Notes: generated by a model from the sequence alone, not told the origin. A stretch of DNA of 64,000 nucleotides from Saccharicrinis sp963666825 (GCA_963666825.2 OY763044.2:4278001-4342000), one strand, 5' to 3'; counted from the first letter of the stretch, positions 51,216-60,444 are shown. A program made the numbers and translations.

Positions 51216-52361
51216 ATGAAAAAAACATTTAGAGTTATCATCGTACTTATGGTGATAGCATTCATCTATTATTCCACACCAAGTTACATTAAGAAAGCAC
51301 TAGTGCATTTATTTCCCGATGTTGAAGATTACAAATTCTTCCAGAATCGGGAAATTAAATCTGATAATCCGATACCATGGAATACAGCTCATGATTACAT
51401 GAACTACAACCTTACCAAACAAGAAAGAGACTCGTTAGAAAATTATAAATCAATCGCCTACCTGATTATACAGAACGACTCTATTGTTTACGAGGAATAC
51501 TGGGACGACTTTAACAAAGACTCTTATTCAAATTCTTTTTCGGCGGCCAAAAGCGTTGTTTCACTACTACTTGGCGCTGCAATACAAGATGGGTATATAA
51601 AGAACGTAAATCAATCTGTTTCTGAGTTTATTCCGGAGTTCAACGATGAATCATACAATAAACTTTGCATAAAAGACCTATTAACAATGAGTTCTGGTTT
51701 AAATTGGAACGAAAGTTATATCAACCCTTTCTCCATGACAACGCAGGCATATTATGGTGATAACATTAATGAACTGGTTTTAGGCTTAGAAGTTTCAGAA
51801 ACACCAGGTATTGAATTTAAATACTTGAGTGGGAACACACAGCTTTTGGCTATTATCATTAAAAATGCAACAGGTAAATCCCTTTCTGATTATGCTTATG
51901 AAAAGATATGGAGACCATTAGGAGCCACTAATAGTGCTTTATGGAGTTTGGATAAAAAAGATGGCGTTGAAAAAGCATATTGCTGTATAAATAGCAATGC
52001 CAGAGACTTTGCACGCATTGGAAAAATCCTTCTTAACAATGGTAACATTAACGGAGAGCAAATATTCCCTGAAGATTACCTGAAACAATCCATAACACCT
52101 GCTACATATTTGGTGGATCACAGAACATTACAAACTGTAGACTTTTATGGCTACCATTGGTGGATTGTAAATCACAATGGTGAACAGATTCCATACGCAA
52201 GAGGCATACTGGGACAATATATTTTTGCTTTAGAAAAAGAGAATGCAATTGTAGTTCGCTTAGGACATAAGCGAAGCAGGAACTATATACATCATCACCC
52301 TACCGATGTTTATTCTTATTTAAATACCGCAAAGAGAATTTTATCTGAAAGAAAAAAATAA
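51216..52361 (+). CDS. Beta-lactamase class C-fold serine hydrolase, membrane-anchored
   Basis: 381 residues. N-terminal membrane segment (FRVIIVLMVIAFIYYS), then a serine beta-lactamase-like domain with the catalytic SxxK as FSAAKSVVSLLLG (about residues 109-121), the second motif in FKYLSGNTQL (Tyr near residue 207), and a third-motif region near LGHKRSR in place of KTG. The family includes esterases, D-aminopeptidases and PBP-like carboxypeptidases, so substrate cannot be told; beta-lactam resistance should not be assumed. Confidence 0.83.
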   Translation: MKKTFRVIIVLMVIAFIYYSTPSYIKKALVHLFPDVEDYKFFQNREIKSDNPIPWNTAHDYMNYNLTKQERDSLENYKSIAYLIIQNDSIVYEEYWDDFNKDSYSNSFSAAKSVVSLLLGAAIQDGYIKNVNQSVSEFIPEFNDESYNKLCIKDLLTMSSGLNWNESYINPFSMTTQAYYGDNINELVLGLEVSETPGIEFKYLSGNTQLLAIIIKNATGKSLSDYAYEKIWRPLGATNSALWSLDKKDGVEKAYCCINSNARDFARIGKILLNNGNINGEQIFPEDYLKQSITPATYLVDHRTLQTVDFYGYHWWIVNHNGEQIPYARGILGQYIFALEKENAIVVRLGHKRSRNYIHHHPTDVYSYLNTAKRILSERKK

Positions 52362-52363
52362 AA

Positions 52364-52393
52364 AAACGGCTGCATTGAATAATGCAGCCGTTT
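52364..52393. terminator. Bidirectional terminator between convergent genes
   Basis: AAACGGCTGCATT, 4-base loop, AATGCAGCCGTTT: a perfect 13-bp stem with a long T run on the minus strand and a short one on the plus strand. Confidence 0.88.
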
Positions 52394-52422
52394 CTATATA
52401 GTTTTTTAAATCTATTTTTAGA

Positions 52423-54324
52423 TTAATATGCTCTGGCATTTCTGCCCTCAACAAAGTTGATAAAAGAAGTATTAACTACTTTATTTCCTCCTGCTGTTGG
52501 ATATTTACCGGTAAAATACCAATCCCCATTATCATTAGGACAAGCAATATGTAGATTTTCAATAGTTTGATAAACTACTTCAACTTCTGCATCAATATTT
52601 TTTGGAGTCAACATTTCTGCAATCTTATCAGAAACCTCTTCTACCGTAAAAGGTTTATAAATTTCTCTTACGTAGTTTACAATTTCTTCTTTAGGAAGAT
52701 TTTGTTGCTCTTTACATTTTTGATACACATCATCAATTACAGATTGCATACCACGCTCTTTCAATAAGGCAATTGCAGCTTGAAATGCACAGAAGTCACC
52801 CAATTTGGCCATATCAATACCATAACAGTCAGGATAACGAATCTGAGGAGCTGATGATACAATAATAATTTTCTTTGGATGTAATCTATCTAAAATCCTA
52901 AGAATACTTTTCTTTAATGTTGTACCACGAACAATAGAGTCATCAATAACAACAAGTGTATCCTCCTGATTTTTCACGATCCCATAAGTAACGTCATATA
53001 CGTGAGCTACTAAATCATCTCTACTTTCATCATCAGCGATAAAAGTTCTCATTTTAACATCCTTAATAGCCATTTTTTCAACACGAGGTTGAACATGAAT
53101 TATCTCAGATAGTTTTTCTCGTGTAAGTTCTTTCCCTTCATTAAGGATCTGATCAATCTTACGTTCATTAACCAATTTACGAACGCCATCAACCATACCA
53201 TAAAAAGCAGTTTCTGCCGTATTTGGAATATAAGAGAAAACAGTTTGTTCGATGTTAAAATTTACTTTCTCAAGAAGAGTTGGCGCTAACAAACGACCTA
53301 ATTCTTTTCTTTCCTGATATATGTATTTATCACTTCCTCGTGAAAAATAGATTCTTTCAAATGAACATGAACGTCTTTCTTGTGGAACACGAACCTCTTC
53401 TTCATTTACCTCTCCATTCTTTTTGATCACCAAAGCATATCCCGGACGTAACTCCTGAACTTCCCTGATTCCAACATTCATTGCTGTTTGAATAACAGCA
53501 CGTTCCGATGCAACTACAACAACTTCATCATCCATGTAATATGATGCAGGACGGATACCCCAAGGGTCTCTTGCAACAAAAGCATCTCCATGTCCGAACA
53601 TACCTGCGATTACATAACCACCATCCCATCTTCTGCTTGAACGCTCAAGGATTTTTCTAACATCAAGATTATCTTCTATCTGATGTGAAATATCTTTATT
53701 TGAAAGTCCTTCATTTTTATATTGACGGAATAACATTTGATTTTCTTCATCCAGGAAGTGACCAACGTTTTCAAGAATAGTAACTGTATCTGTAAAATCT
53801 TTTGGATGTTGACCTAGATCTTCAAGGTTTCTGAAAATCTCATCCACATTAGTAAGATTAAAGTTACCGGCTAAAACAAGGTTTCTTGAACGCCAGTTAT
53901 TTTCTCTCATAACCGGATGCACATAATCAATACTATGCTTTCCAAAAGTCCCATATCTTAAGTGACCTAAATAGAGCTCACCACAGAAAGGCATATTAGC
54001 TTTAGCCCAAACAGGATCTTTCATTAGTTCAGGAGTAACTCCTTCAACCTTATTCAGGCGCGTATCAATATCATTAAATACATCCTGAATAGGATTTACC
54101 AAATTAGATCTTGATCGAGACAGATATCTTGACCCTGAAGGTTGATCAATTTTCAAGCTGACAACTCCTGCACCATCCTGCCCACGGTTGTGTTGTTTTT
54201 CCATTAACAAATAGAGCTTGTTAAGTCCGTAACGCCACGAACCATACTTCTCCTTGTAATACTCTAACGGTTTGCGTAATCTAATCAACACAAAACCACA
54301 TTCATGCTTAATCTGCTCGCTCAT
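52423..54324 (-). CDS. purF: Amidophosphoribosyltransferase-family protein (PurF-like)
   Basis: 633 residues, longer than the usual 470-510 of PurF. N-terminal glutamine amidotransferase with the nucleophile Cys9 (HECGF) after a short propeptide-like stretch, RYGTFGKHS and NFNLTN substrate residues, then CSFERIYFSRGSDKYIYQER and the PRPP loop VVIDDSIVRGTTLKKSI. It would make phosphoribosylamine, the first step of purine synthesis. The extra length and the altered N-terminal motif (ECGF rather than CGVFGI) suggest a distinct Bacteroidota subtype or paralogue, so the symbol is tentative. It is a single-gene unit. Confidence 0.85.
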   Translation of the reverse strand: MSEQIKHECGFVLIRLRKPLEYYKEKYGSWRYGLNKLYLLMEKQHNRGQDGAGVVSLKIDQPSGSRYLSRSRSNLVNPIQDVFNDIDTRLNKVEGVTPELMKDPVWAKANMPFCGELYLGHLRYGTFGKHSIDYVHPVMRENNWRSRNLVLAGNFNLTNVDEIFRNLEDLGQHPKDFTDTVTILENVGHFLDEENQMLFRQYKNEGLSNKDISHQIEDNLDVRKILERSSRRWDGGYVIAGMFGHGDAFVARDPWGIRPASYYMDDEVVVVASERAVIQTAMNVGIREVQELRPGYALVIKKNGEVNEEEVRVPQERRSCSFERIYFSRGSDKYIYQERKELGRLLAPTLLEKVNFNIEQTVFSYIPNTAETAFYGMVDGVRKLVNERKIDQILNEGKELTREKLSEIIHVQPRVEKMAIKDVKMRTFIADDESRDDLVAHVYDVTYGIVKNQEDTLVVIDDSIVRGTTLKKSILRILDRLHPKKIIIVSSAPQIRYPDCYGIDMAKLGDFCAFQAAIALLKERGMQSVIDDVYQKCKEQQNLPKEEIVNYVREIYKPFTVEEVSDKIAEMLTPKNIDAEVEVVYQTIENLHIACPNDNGDWYFTGKYPTAGGNKVVNTSFINFVEGRNARAY

Positions 54325-54356
54325 ATTTTAAGAGACTTACTATTTTTAAGAAAGCG

Positions 54357-54387
54357 CAAATTTATTTTATTTTTTTTGCTTACCCAA
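54357..54387 (-). promoter_or_regulatory. Housekeeping promoter of the purF-like gene
   Basis: Minus strand TTG (54385-54387), 20 bases, TAAATTTG (54357-54364), an exact TAnnTTTG -7 box with a proper -33 spacing. The start lies about 25 bases before the ATG. Confidence 0.75.
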
Positions 54388-54420
54388 GCTGTTAACAACT
54401 AAAAAGGGTTAAAATAAAAA

Positions 54421-54439
54421 CGCTCCCTATCCGGGAGCG
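54421..54439 (-). terminator. Intrinsic terminator after SPOR gene
   Basis: CGCTCCC, 5-base loop, GGGAGCG; on the minus strand followed by TTTTTATTTT. Confidence 0.82.
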
Positions 54440-54444
54440 CTATT

Positions 54445-54903
54445 TTATTGTAAACTTGACAATTGAATATTATCGACTGGCACTGGATAACAACTAGGAA
54501 ACTCCTTTTTAAGTCTCTTATATAAATCCAATGACTCACTCTTGCTTCTAAAATCACCTACCTGCACCCTCCAAAAAGGGGCTTCATACATCATATAAAT
54601 CTTTTCATCCTGAAACAAAGACAAAACTTTAGCCTTAACTTCACTAGCTTCTTTCTTTGCATTATTACTAGATCCCAAATACAACTGAATCCTGAATCCA
54701 TCAACTCCACCGGCTCTTTTATTCATATCTAAATGAATACCAACCAAGTCATCAATCTCTAAAGACTGCGTAATTTCTACAGATCCTTCATTGCTCTCAC
54801 TTTTGGATGTTACTTTTTCAAGTAAATCCTGACCTGATTTATTTTGAGCACTTACATTTAAAGAAACAAAACCTATTATTACAACAAATAATATCCTAAT
54901 CAT
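54445..54903 (-). CDS. SPOR domain protein, exported
   Basis: 152 residues: signal peptide (MIRILFVVIIGFVSLNVSAQ), a short Ser/Glu linker, and a SPOR domain at about 68-145 (FRIQLYLGSSNNAKKEASEV, IYMMYEAPFWRVQVGDF, LYKRLKKEFPSCYPVPV). SPOR domains bind denuded septal peptidoglycan, so a role at the division site or in cell-wall turnover is likely. It lies 9 bases after the universal stress gene and is probably co-transcribed. Confidence 0.88.
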   Translation of the reverse strand: MIRILFVVIIGFVSLNVSAQNKSGQDLLEKVTSKSESNEGSVEITQSLEIDDLVGIHLDMNKRAGGVDGFRIQLYLGSSNNAKKEASEVKAKVLSLFQDEKIYMMYEAPFWRVQVGDFRSKSESLDLYKRLKKEFPSCYPVPVDNIQLSSLQ

Positions 54904-54912
54904 TTTTCGATT

Positions 54913-55773
54913 TTAATATTTCGACTGCAAATATAAAGATTCTTTTGTTGGAACTGCTAAAACAGGACACTTAGACTCATTTATAAGTTGATTAGCAAAT
55001 GGCTTTAAAAAATTATCAAAAGGATTTGATGATCTTAGAATATTAGTTGCAACAATATCCGCATCAATCTTTTCAATATAATCCATTAACAAATCGGCTT
55101 TTGACTTACCACTTAGTATTTCAGATTCAACACATAAGTCGGTATTCTTTTTAATAAATCTCACTGTTTGTTTTACAAAGGCATTAACCCTACTTTTCAA
55201 AATATTGTAACCAGGTTCCTTAATTCCTACAACAAAAAGTTTCGCATTAAATAATTTAGCCATTCCTACCACTGCAGGAACTTTTTGACGACTTGTACGT
55301 GTATAACTAATAGGTAGTATTACTTTACTTATATCCCGCCACTCTCTTTCCGGACGAACTGTTAAAACCGGAACATCTGAACTATGCACCAAACGATAGG
55401 CATTACTTCCTATCCACTTATCTTCAAATCCAGAAGCTCCATGTGTACCAACCACAATTAATGTAGCATCATCATATTTAGCCTGATTGGTAACCTCCTT
55501 TATAACATTCCCTTCTCTTACTTTATAATCAAAGCTTCCTCCTGGCACTAAATATTTACTCTTATTCTTTTCCACAATTTCATTCAACCACTCCCCCACA
55601 TTATCGCTCAAAATTAATTCCGGATCTTTTTTTGAATATCGGTATTCTATTTTTTTGGTCTTCACATGCAGAATCTTCAAGTCTGCTTTTAACTTATTTG
55701 CAATATGAAGTCCAAAATCTAAAGCATTCAGAGAGTTATCAGAAAAGTCTATAGGAACAAGTAGTTTAGTCAT
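54913..55773 (-). CDS. Universal stress protein, tandem UspA domains
   Basis: 286 residues with two UspA-like alpha/beta domains. Domain 1 (about 1-140): TKLLVPIDFSDNSLNALDFG, ATLIVVGTHGASGFEDKWIG, HSSDVPVLTVRP. Domain 2 (about 145-286): ISKVILPISYTRTSRQ, KIDADIVATNILRS, SKCPVLAVP. Domain 1 keeps the GxxG(9x)GS/N-like ATP loop pattern (GTHGASGFEDKWIGSNAY); domain 2 has lost it. Cytoplasmic stress protein. Its long leader contains three hairpin repeats. Confidence 0.92.
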   Translation of the reverse strand: MTKLLVPIDFSDNSLNALDFGLHIANKLKADLKILHVKTKKIEYRYSKKDPELILSDNVGEWLNEIVEKNKSKYLVPGGSFDYKVREGNVIKEVTNQAKYDDATLIVVGTHGASGFEDKWIGSNAYRLVHSSDVPVLTVRPEREWRDISKVILPISYTRTSRQKVPAVVGMAKLFNAKLFVVGIKEPGYNILKSRVNAFVKQTVRFIKKNTDLCVESEILSGKSKADLLMDYIEKIDADIVATNILRSSNPFDNFLKPFANQLINESKCPVLAVPTKESLYLQSKY

Positions 55774-55917
55774 GAGAACATATATTTTTATAAAAATGCG
55801 AAATTTAGTACCAAAAGATACGTAGATAATTCTAAAATAGTTTTCCCAAAACTAATATTTTATTCAATACCCTCTATTTTTAAACTCCTACATTCATTAA
55901 AGAGTACAAAATAAAAA

Positions 55918-55973
55918 TACCGGGATAACAAACTTATAAGTTTGTTAATACCCGGTATCAATCAACACAACAC
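55918..55973 (-). repeat. Hairpin repeat R1
   Basis: Minus strand GTGTTGTGTTGATTGAT, then ACCGGGTATTA paired with TATCCCGGT, enclosing a perfect AACAAACTTATAAGTTTGTT palindrome. The tail is shared with R2 (17 identical bases). Confidence 0.75.
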
Positions 55974-56001
55974 AAATTTTAAATATCTTAATTTGATAAA
56001 A

Positions 56002-56063
56002 TACCGAGAGTTACATTTGTGGGGACAAATTTAGGCAACTCCCGGCATCAATCAACACAACAC
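56002..56063 (-). repeat. Hairpin repeat R2
   Basis: Minus strand GTGTTGTGTTGATTGAT, then GCCGGGAGTTG paired with AACTCTCGGT, with inner TTTG-TCCCCA-CAAA hairpin. Same tail as R1, same inner loop as R3. Confidence 0.75.
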
Positions 56064-56176
56064 TCTTATTTTTCCGCTAAATTAATTTTTTCTAGCATTT
56101 GACTATTATAGTTTTTTGTTTTTATAGAGTAAAAAGGTAACATTTAACATTAATTCTGGTGTTTGCTTTAAAAATC

Positions 56177-56234
56177 GCCGGAAGTTGCTCTTGTGGGGAC
56201 AATAAAGTCAACTCCCGGCTTGTTCAACACAACA
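56177..56234 (-). repeat. Hairpin repeat R3
   Basis: Minus strand ATGTTGTGTTGAACAA, then GCCGGGAGTTGAC paired with GCAACTTCCGGC, with inner TTG-TCCCCA-CAA. It begins 8 bases after the STAS stop codon, so it could also act as a terminator-like 3' end, though no T run follows. Confidence 0.72.
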
Positions 56235-56241
56235 TTATTTT

Positions 56242-56589
56242 TTATGCTATCAAGAGTTCTTTAGAAAACGGTTTTGGTATATCACAAAAGAAAAATAAAT
56301 GATCTACTTGTGCAGATCGGAATTTCTTTAATATTTTTTCTCCAACATTAAACAAACTTACTTGTCCTCGATTCATTTCTGACAAACGTTGCCCTGCAAT
56401 AAGTGCATCAATTGCATCTGTTGGTATTTCACTTAATTGACCTAAATCAACCATTACATTTGAAAATGGATGAGTAAGTATATTAATTAATTTATTTTTA
56501 AATTGAGTAATCTCATTTGAGTTCAAATTAGTTTCCTTTTCAAAAGAAACTAAAATTGTATTTTGGTAAGTTTTAATTCTAATCATCAT
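56242..56589 (-). CDS. STAS-like (anti-anti-sigma type) domain protein
   Basis: 115 residues from the chosen start. Pattern of a STAS domain: IKTYQNTILVSFEKETNLNS (strands 1-2), FKNKLINIL helix, NVMVDLGQLSEIPTDAIDAL (strand 3 and helix 2), GQVSLFNVGEKILKKF (strand 4 and helix 3), VDHLFFF (strand 5). The usual phosphorylatable Ser after the Asp is replaced (IPTDAIDAL has Thr), so classical SpoIIAA-type switching is uncertain. The frame extends to a GTG at 56646; I choose the ATG pair at 56584-56589 because the domain begins there. Low-identity call. Confidence 0.65.
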   Translation of the reverse strand: MMIRIKTYQNTILVSFEKETNLNSNEITQFKNKLINILTHPFSNVMVDLGQLSEIPTDAIDALIAGQRLSEMNRGQVSLFNVGEKILKKFRSAQVDHLFFFCDIPKPFSKELLIA

Positions 56590-56820
56590 TACATGTGTTT
56601 GTGTTTCGAAAATCATATTTCCAAAGCGCGTGCCAATTTTAAACACACACTGATTATCAATTACTTAAAATTCAAACATTACAAAATTCGGCCAAATTAT
56701 GGATTTTATTCCATTTTATGGAATTCATCCAATAATTATCATTTCGTACGTAATAGTTTGATTTAATGATCGTTACTTAATATGCAATAAAAAAGAATTT
56801 CTTAAATTAAATGATTGTGA

Positions 56821-56828
56821 TAATTTTG
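56821..56828 (+). promoter_or_regulatory. -7 box of the PlsC-like gene promoter
   Basis: TAATTTTG is an exact TAnnTTTG box, with TTTC (56798-56801) 19 bases upstream as a possible -33 box. The start would be about 12-15 bases before the ATG at 56849. Confidence 0.55.
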
Positions 56829-56848
56829 CACCAAACTATTAATAGTAA

Positions 56849-57988
56849 ATGATGGTAACAGACCAATATTTTGATTCCATTCGTCCTTATCGCGACAACG
56901 AAATGACTGAAGTTTTTGAACAGTTGATGAATGAAGAATCTTTTAAACAATTACTAAATTTCCTATTTCCACATATTAAAATAGAGGATTTTTATAAAAA
57001 ATTATTGTCTTTAAAATCAATTAAGGATTTTCAGATCAATGTAATATATCCATACATTAAGGATGTTATTAAAAGCACAACTCAGGGAGTTAGTGCTGAA
57101 GGATTTGAAAAGTTGGACCCAACTAAGAGTTATATCTTTATATCTAATCACAGAGATATTGTTTTGGATTCAGCATTTCTGAATATTTTATTACATGATC
57201 ACGGACATGAAACCTGCGAAATAGCAATAGGAGACAACCTTTTAATTTATCCATGGATTACAAAGCTGGTCAGGCTTAATAAATCATTCATGGTTAAAAG
57301 AAATTTACCGGCACGTCAGATGCTGCAAAGCTCCAAACTACTTTCAGAGTACATAAGATATAATCTAACAGAAAGAAATTCTAGTGTATGGATTGCTCAA
57401 AGAGAAGGAAGATCAAAAGATGGAAATGACAAAACACAAACCAGCTTACTTAAAATGCTAAATTTAAGTGGTTCAAAAACATTTTCAGAGAATTTCCAGG
57501 ATCTTCAAATCGTACCACTTTCTATATCATATGAATATGATCCATGTGATTATTTAAAGGCAAATGAGTTTTTAATGAAGAAACAAAATCCTGATTACAA
57601 AAAAACTCAGGAAGATGATCTAAAGCACATGGGAGCGGGAATTAAAGGCAGAAAAGGCCGTGTTAACTTCAACATAGGAACACCTTTAAACCATGAACTT
57701 GAGGCATTAAACTCCTTAGATAAAAACGAACAACTCAATAAATTAGCTGAAATTATAGATGAGCAGATCCATAACAACTATAAATTATGGCCAGGTAATT
57801 TTATTGCAGCTGATATTATAAATAACAACAATTACTTTGCTGACAAATATTCTAAGGAGGAAGAAAAAACCTTCCATGAATATATTGACGAACACATTTC
57901 AAGATTAAAAACAAATGAAGCTCAATTCATTAAGCAATCATTAATGGAAATGTACGCAAATCCGGTTAAAAACTTCTATAAAGAATAA
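56849..57988 (+). CDS. PlsC/GPAT-like acyltransferase
   Basis: 379 residues with an acyltransferase domain at about 95-270: HX4D motif as SNHRDIVLDSAF (about 104-115), the substrate motif as AQREGRSKDGNDKTQ (about 185-200), and PLSISYEYDPCDYLKANEF. No signal peptide or obvious membrane helix. It probably acylates glycerol-3-phosphate or lysophospholipid; the length and REGR motif are nearer to GPAT-type than to the 240-residue PlsC. Unlinked to the glsA/glsB pair. Confidence 0.82.
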   Translation: MMVTDQYFDSIRPYRDNEMTEVFEQLMNEESFKQLLNFLFPHIKIEDFYKKLLSLKSIKDFQINVIYPYIKDVIKSTTQGVSAEGFEKLDPTKSYIFISNHRDIVLDSAFLNILLHDHGHETCEIAIGDNLLIYPWITKLVRLNKSFMVKRNLPARQMLQSSKLLSEYIRYNLTERNSSVWIAQREGRSKDGNDKTQTSLLKMLNLSGSKTFSENFQDLQIVPLSISYEYDPCDYLKANEFLMKKQNPDYKKTQEDDLKHMGAGIKGRKGRVNFNIGTPLNHELEALNSLDKNEQLNKLAEIIDEQIHNNYKLWPGNFIAADIINNNNYFADKYSKEEEKTFHEYIDEHISRLKTNEAQFIKQSLMEMYANPVKNFYKE

Positions 57989-58008
57989 AACATTGATTAT
58001 CAAAAGAA

Positions 58009-58045
58009 AAAGGGCGATTCCAAAATTTGGAATCGCCCTTTTTTA
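58009..58045. terminator. Bidirectional terminator between convergent acyltransferase and aspS genes
   Basis: AAAGGGCGATTCCAAA and TTTGGAATCGCCCTTT form a near-perfect palindrome flanked by A and T runs, so it works on both strands. Confidence 0.92.
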
Positions 58046-58062
58046 TATTCACTTATATCTTA

Positions 58063-59820
58063 CTACTCTTTTTCTTTTAATTTCAATGCAATATTTAATT
58101 CCTCTAATTGAGAAGGAGCAATTGGTGCCGGAGCATCATTCATCACATCTCTTCCTGAATTATTTTTAGGGAATGCGATTACATCTCTAATAGAATCCAA
58201 TCCTGCAAAAAGAGACACCAAACGATCAAAACCAAATGCAACACCACCATGAGGAGGTGCTCCATATTTAAATGCATTCATCAAGAAGCCAAATTGACTT
58301 TCCGCTTCTTCTTCTGAAAAACCTAATAACTGGAACATCTTATGCTGAAGCTCATCATCATGAATCCTAATAGACCCACCACCAATTTCAACACCATTTA
58401 TAACTAAATCGTAAGCATTTGCTCTCACCTTTCCAGGATCAGTTTCCAACAAGGCAAAATCTTCTTTCTTTGGTGAGGTAAATGGATGGTGCATGGCATG
58501 GTAACGACCACTTTCATCATCCCATTCTAACAATGGGAAATCAACAACCCATAATGGCGCAAACTTATTTTTATCTCTTAGTCCCAAACGAGCTCCCATT
58601 TCTAATCTTAACTCACAAAGTGCATTTTGTGTTTTAGCTTTTGCTCCTGCTAAAATTAAAATTAAGTCACCAGGATTTGCACCATAGGCTTCAGCCCATT
58701 TCTTTAATTCATCTTCTCCAAAGAACTTATCTACAGAAGATTTAATTGTACCATCAGTGTTATACTTAACGTAAACCAATCCTTGAGCACCAATTTGTGG
58801 TTTACGAACAAAGTCAGTTAACTTATCTAAATCTTTTCTTGAATAAGATGCACATCCGCTTGCACAAATACCCCCTATATATTCTGCATCATCAAAAACT
58901 TTAAATCCGGCAGATACCATCTCTTTCATTTCAACAAACTTCATATCGAAGCGAATATCCGGCTTATCAGAGCCATAATATTTCATTGCTTCTTCATATG
59001 GCATTTGAGGAAAATCGTAGTCAATATCAATATTTTTAATCACTTTAAACAAGTGCTTAGTCATACCTTCAAAAGTGGACAAAACATCTTGTTGCTCAAC
59101 AAAAGACATCTCACAGTCAATCTGGGTAAATTCAGGCTGACGGTCGGCTCTTAAGTCCTCATCTCTAAAGCACTTCACAATCTGAAAATATCTATCAAAA
59201 CCAGCAACCATTAATAATTGCTTAAACAGCTGAGGCGACTGTGGCAACGCATAAAACTGCCCTGGATTTAATCTTGAAGGAACAATAAAATCTCTTGCTC
59301 CCTCAGGAGTTGATTTCATTAAAACAGGAGTTTCTGTTTCAATAAAATTTTGCTGATTTAAAAAATTACGAACTTCAAAACCTAATTTATGTCTTAGCTC
59401 CAGGTTACTACGAACAGGATTACGACGTAAATCAAGATATCTATATTTCATTCTTAATTCATCACCACCATCAGTTTCATCTTCAATAGTAAAAGGAGGT
59501 AATTCAGAAGCATTAAGAATCTCAAATTTATCAACAAGAATTTCAATTTCTCCGGTTGGTATTTTACTGTTTTTATTACTACGTTCAGCAACATTACCTA
59601 CTACTTGAATTACATACTCTCTACCTAGTTTACGGGCCTCATCACTTAAATCTTTTCTTGATTCAACATCTAACACTAATTGTGTAATTCCATATCTGTC
59701 TCTTAAATCAATAAAAGTCATTCCACCAAGATTACGAATCTTCTGAACCCATCCACTAAGCGTTACTTCTTTATTTACATCTTCAAGCCTAAGCTCTCCA
59801 CAAGTATGCGATCTATACAT
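58063..59820 (-). CDS. aspS: Aspartate--tRNA ligase
   Basis: 585-residue class II aminoacyl-tRNA synthetase. N-terminal OB-fold anticodon domain (1-110, VTLSGWVQKIRNLGGMTFID), class II core with motif 2 (FRDEDLRADRQPEFTQID), a GAD insertion domain (about 280-420), and motif 3 (GGVAFGFDRLVSLFAG, near 525-540). Length and the GAD insertion match the bacterial AspRS. Single gene, divergent from tadA. Confidence 0.97.
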   Translation of the reverse strand: MYRSHTCGELRLEDVNKEVTLSGWVQKIRNLGGMTFIDLRDRYGITQLVLDVESRKDLSDEARKLGREYVIQVVGNVAERSNKNSKIPTGEIEILVDKFEILNASELPPFTIEDETDGGDELRMKYRYLDLRRNPVRSNLELRHKLGFEVRNFLNQQNFIETETPVLMKSTPEGARDFIVPSRLNPGQFYALPQSPQLFKQLLMVAGFDRYFQIVKCFRDEDLRADRQPEFTQIDCEMSFVEQQDVLSTFEGMTKHLFKVIKNIDIDYDFPQMPYEEAMKYYGSDKPDIRFDMKFVEMKEMVSAGFKVFDDAEYIGGICASGCASYSRKDLDKLTDFVRKPQIGAQGLVYVKYNTDGTIKSSVDKFFGEDELKKWAEAYGANPGDLILILAGAKAKTQNALCELRLEMGARLGLRDKNKFAPLWVVDFPLLEWDDESGRYHAMHHPFTSPKKEDFALLETDPGKVRANAYDLVINGVEIGGGSIRIHDDELQHKMFQLLGFSEEEAESQFGFLMNAFKYGAPPHGGVAFGFDRLVSLFAGLDSIRDVIAFPKNNSGRDVMNDAPAPIAPSQLEELNIALKLKEKE

Positions 59821-59959
59821 TATAATTGTTATTTATTACTCAATAATTATATTTGAAAACCAGTTGAAATTCTAAAACCAAACTACTGATTGTTTTAACA
59901 TGCGAAAATATAAAGAAATTAAATAAATCAACTCTATTTCTTAAATATTAAACTAAAAG

Positions 59960-60406
59960 ATGACGAAAATCAATTTCTCAGACGAATATTTTATGCAACA
60001 AGCACTTAACGAAGCTAAAAATGCATTATTAAAAGATGAAATACCTGTTGGCGCTGTTGTTGTTTGCAACAAACAAATTATATCAAGAGCTCACAATCTC
60101 ACAGAAACATTAAACGATGTAACTGCTCATGCCGAAATGTTGGCAATTACAGCTGCTGCAGAATTTCTGGGAGGTAAATACCTTACCGAATGCACTTTAT
60201 ACGTTACACTAGAACCTTGCTGCATGTGTGCGGGTGCCTTAAATTGGTCTCAAATAGGAAGAATAGTTTTTGGGGCTTCAGATGAAAAAAGAGGCTTTTT
60301 AAAACATACACCCCCAATAATACATAGTAAAACCCCAATAATAAGCGACATTTTAAAATCAGAGTGCTCTGAACTAATAACAAACTTCTTCAAAAACAAA
60401 AGATAA
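59960..60406 (+). CDS. tadA: tRNA-specific adenosine deaminase TadA
   Basis: 148 residues. Converts A34 of tRNA-Arg(ACG) to inosine. Zinc site complete: HAE (His57, catalytic Glu59) and PCCMC (Cys87, Cys90). Further marks are the PVGAVVV strand and NLTETLNDVTAHAEM. Divergent from aspS; followed after 38 bases by the AlkD-like gene. Confidence 0.94.
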   Translation: MTKINFSDEYFMQQALNEAKNALLKDEIPVGAVVVCNKQIISRAHNLTETLNDVTAHAEMLAITAAAEFLGGKYLTECTLYVTLEPCCMCAGALNWSQIGRIVFGASDEKRGFLKHTPPIIHSKTPIISDILKSECSELITNFFKNKR

Positions 60407-60444
60407 ATTTTTACTAAAATCTATTTTTTAGTATTTTTACGGGT

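Larger units (their letters stand above)
55774..56241 (-). other. Non-coding region with three hairpin repeats
   Basis: 468 bases between the STAS gene and the universal stress gene, both on the minus strand. It carries repeats R1-R3 (listed next) and otherwise AT-rich sequence with no obvious gene. Because both flanking genes are on the minus strand, the repeats are probably transcribed as 3' UTR of the STAS gene, 5' leader of usp, or a separate small RNA. Confidence 0.6.

Noticed and set aside
51216..52361. An antibiotic-resistance class C beta-lactamase
   Set aside because: Only SxxK is clear, the KTG motif is not recognisable, and the protein is anchored by an N-terminal membrane segment; the fold is shared by many esterases and peptidases.
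55918..56234. A possible CRISPR array in the repeated region
   Set aside because: Only three copies, unequal spacing (84 and 175 bases), each repeat is an imperfect nested hairpin with a variable centre, and there are no cas genes nearby.
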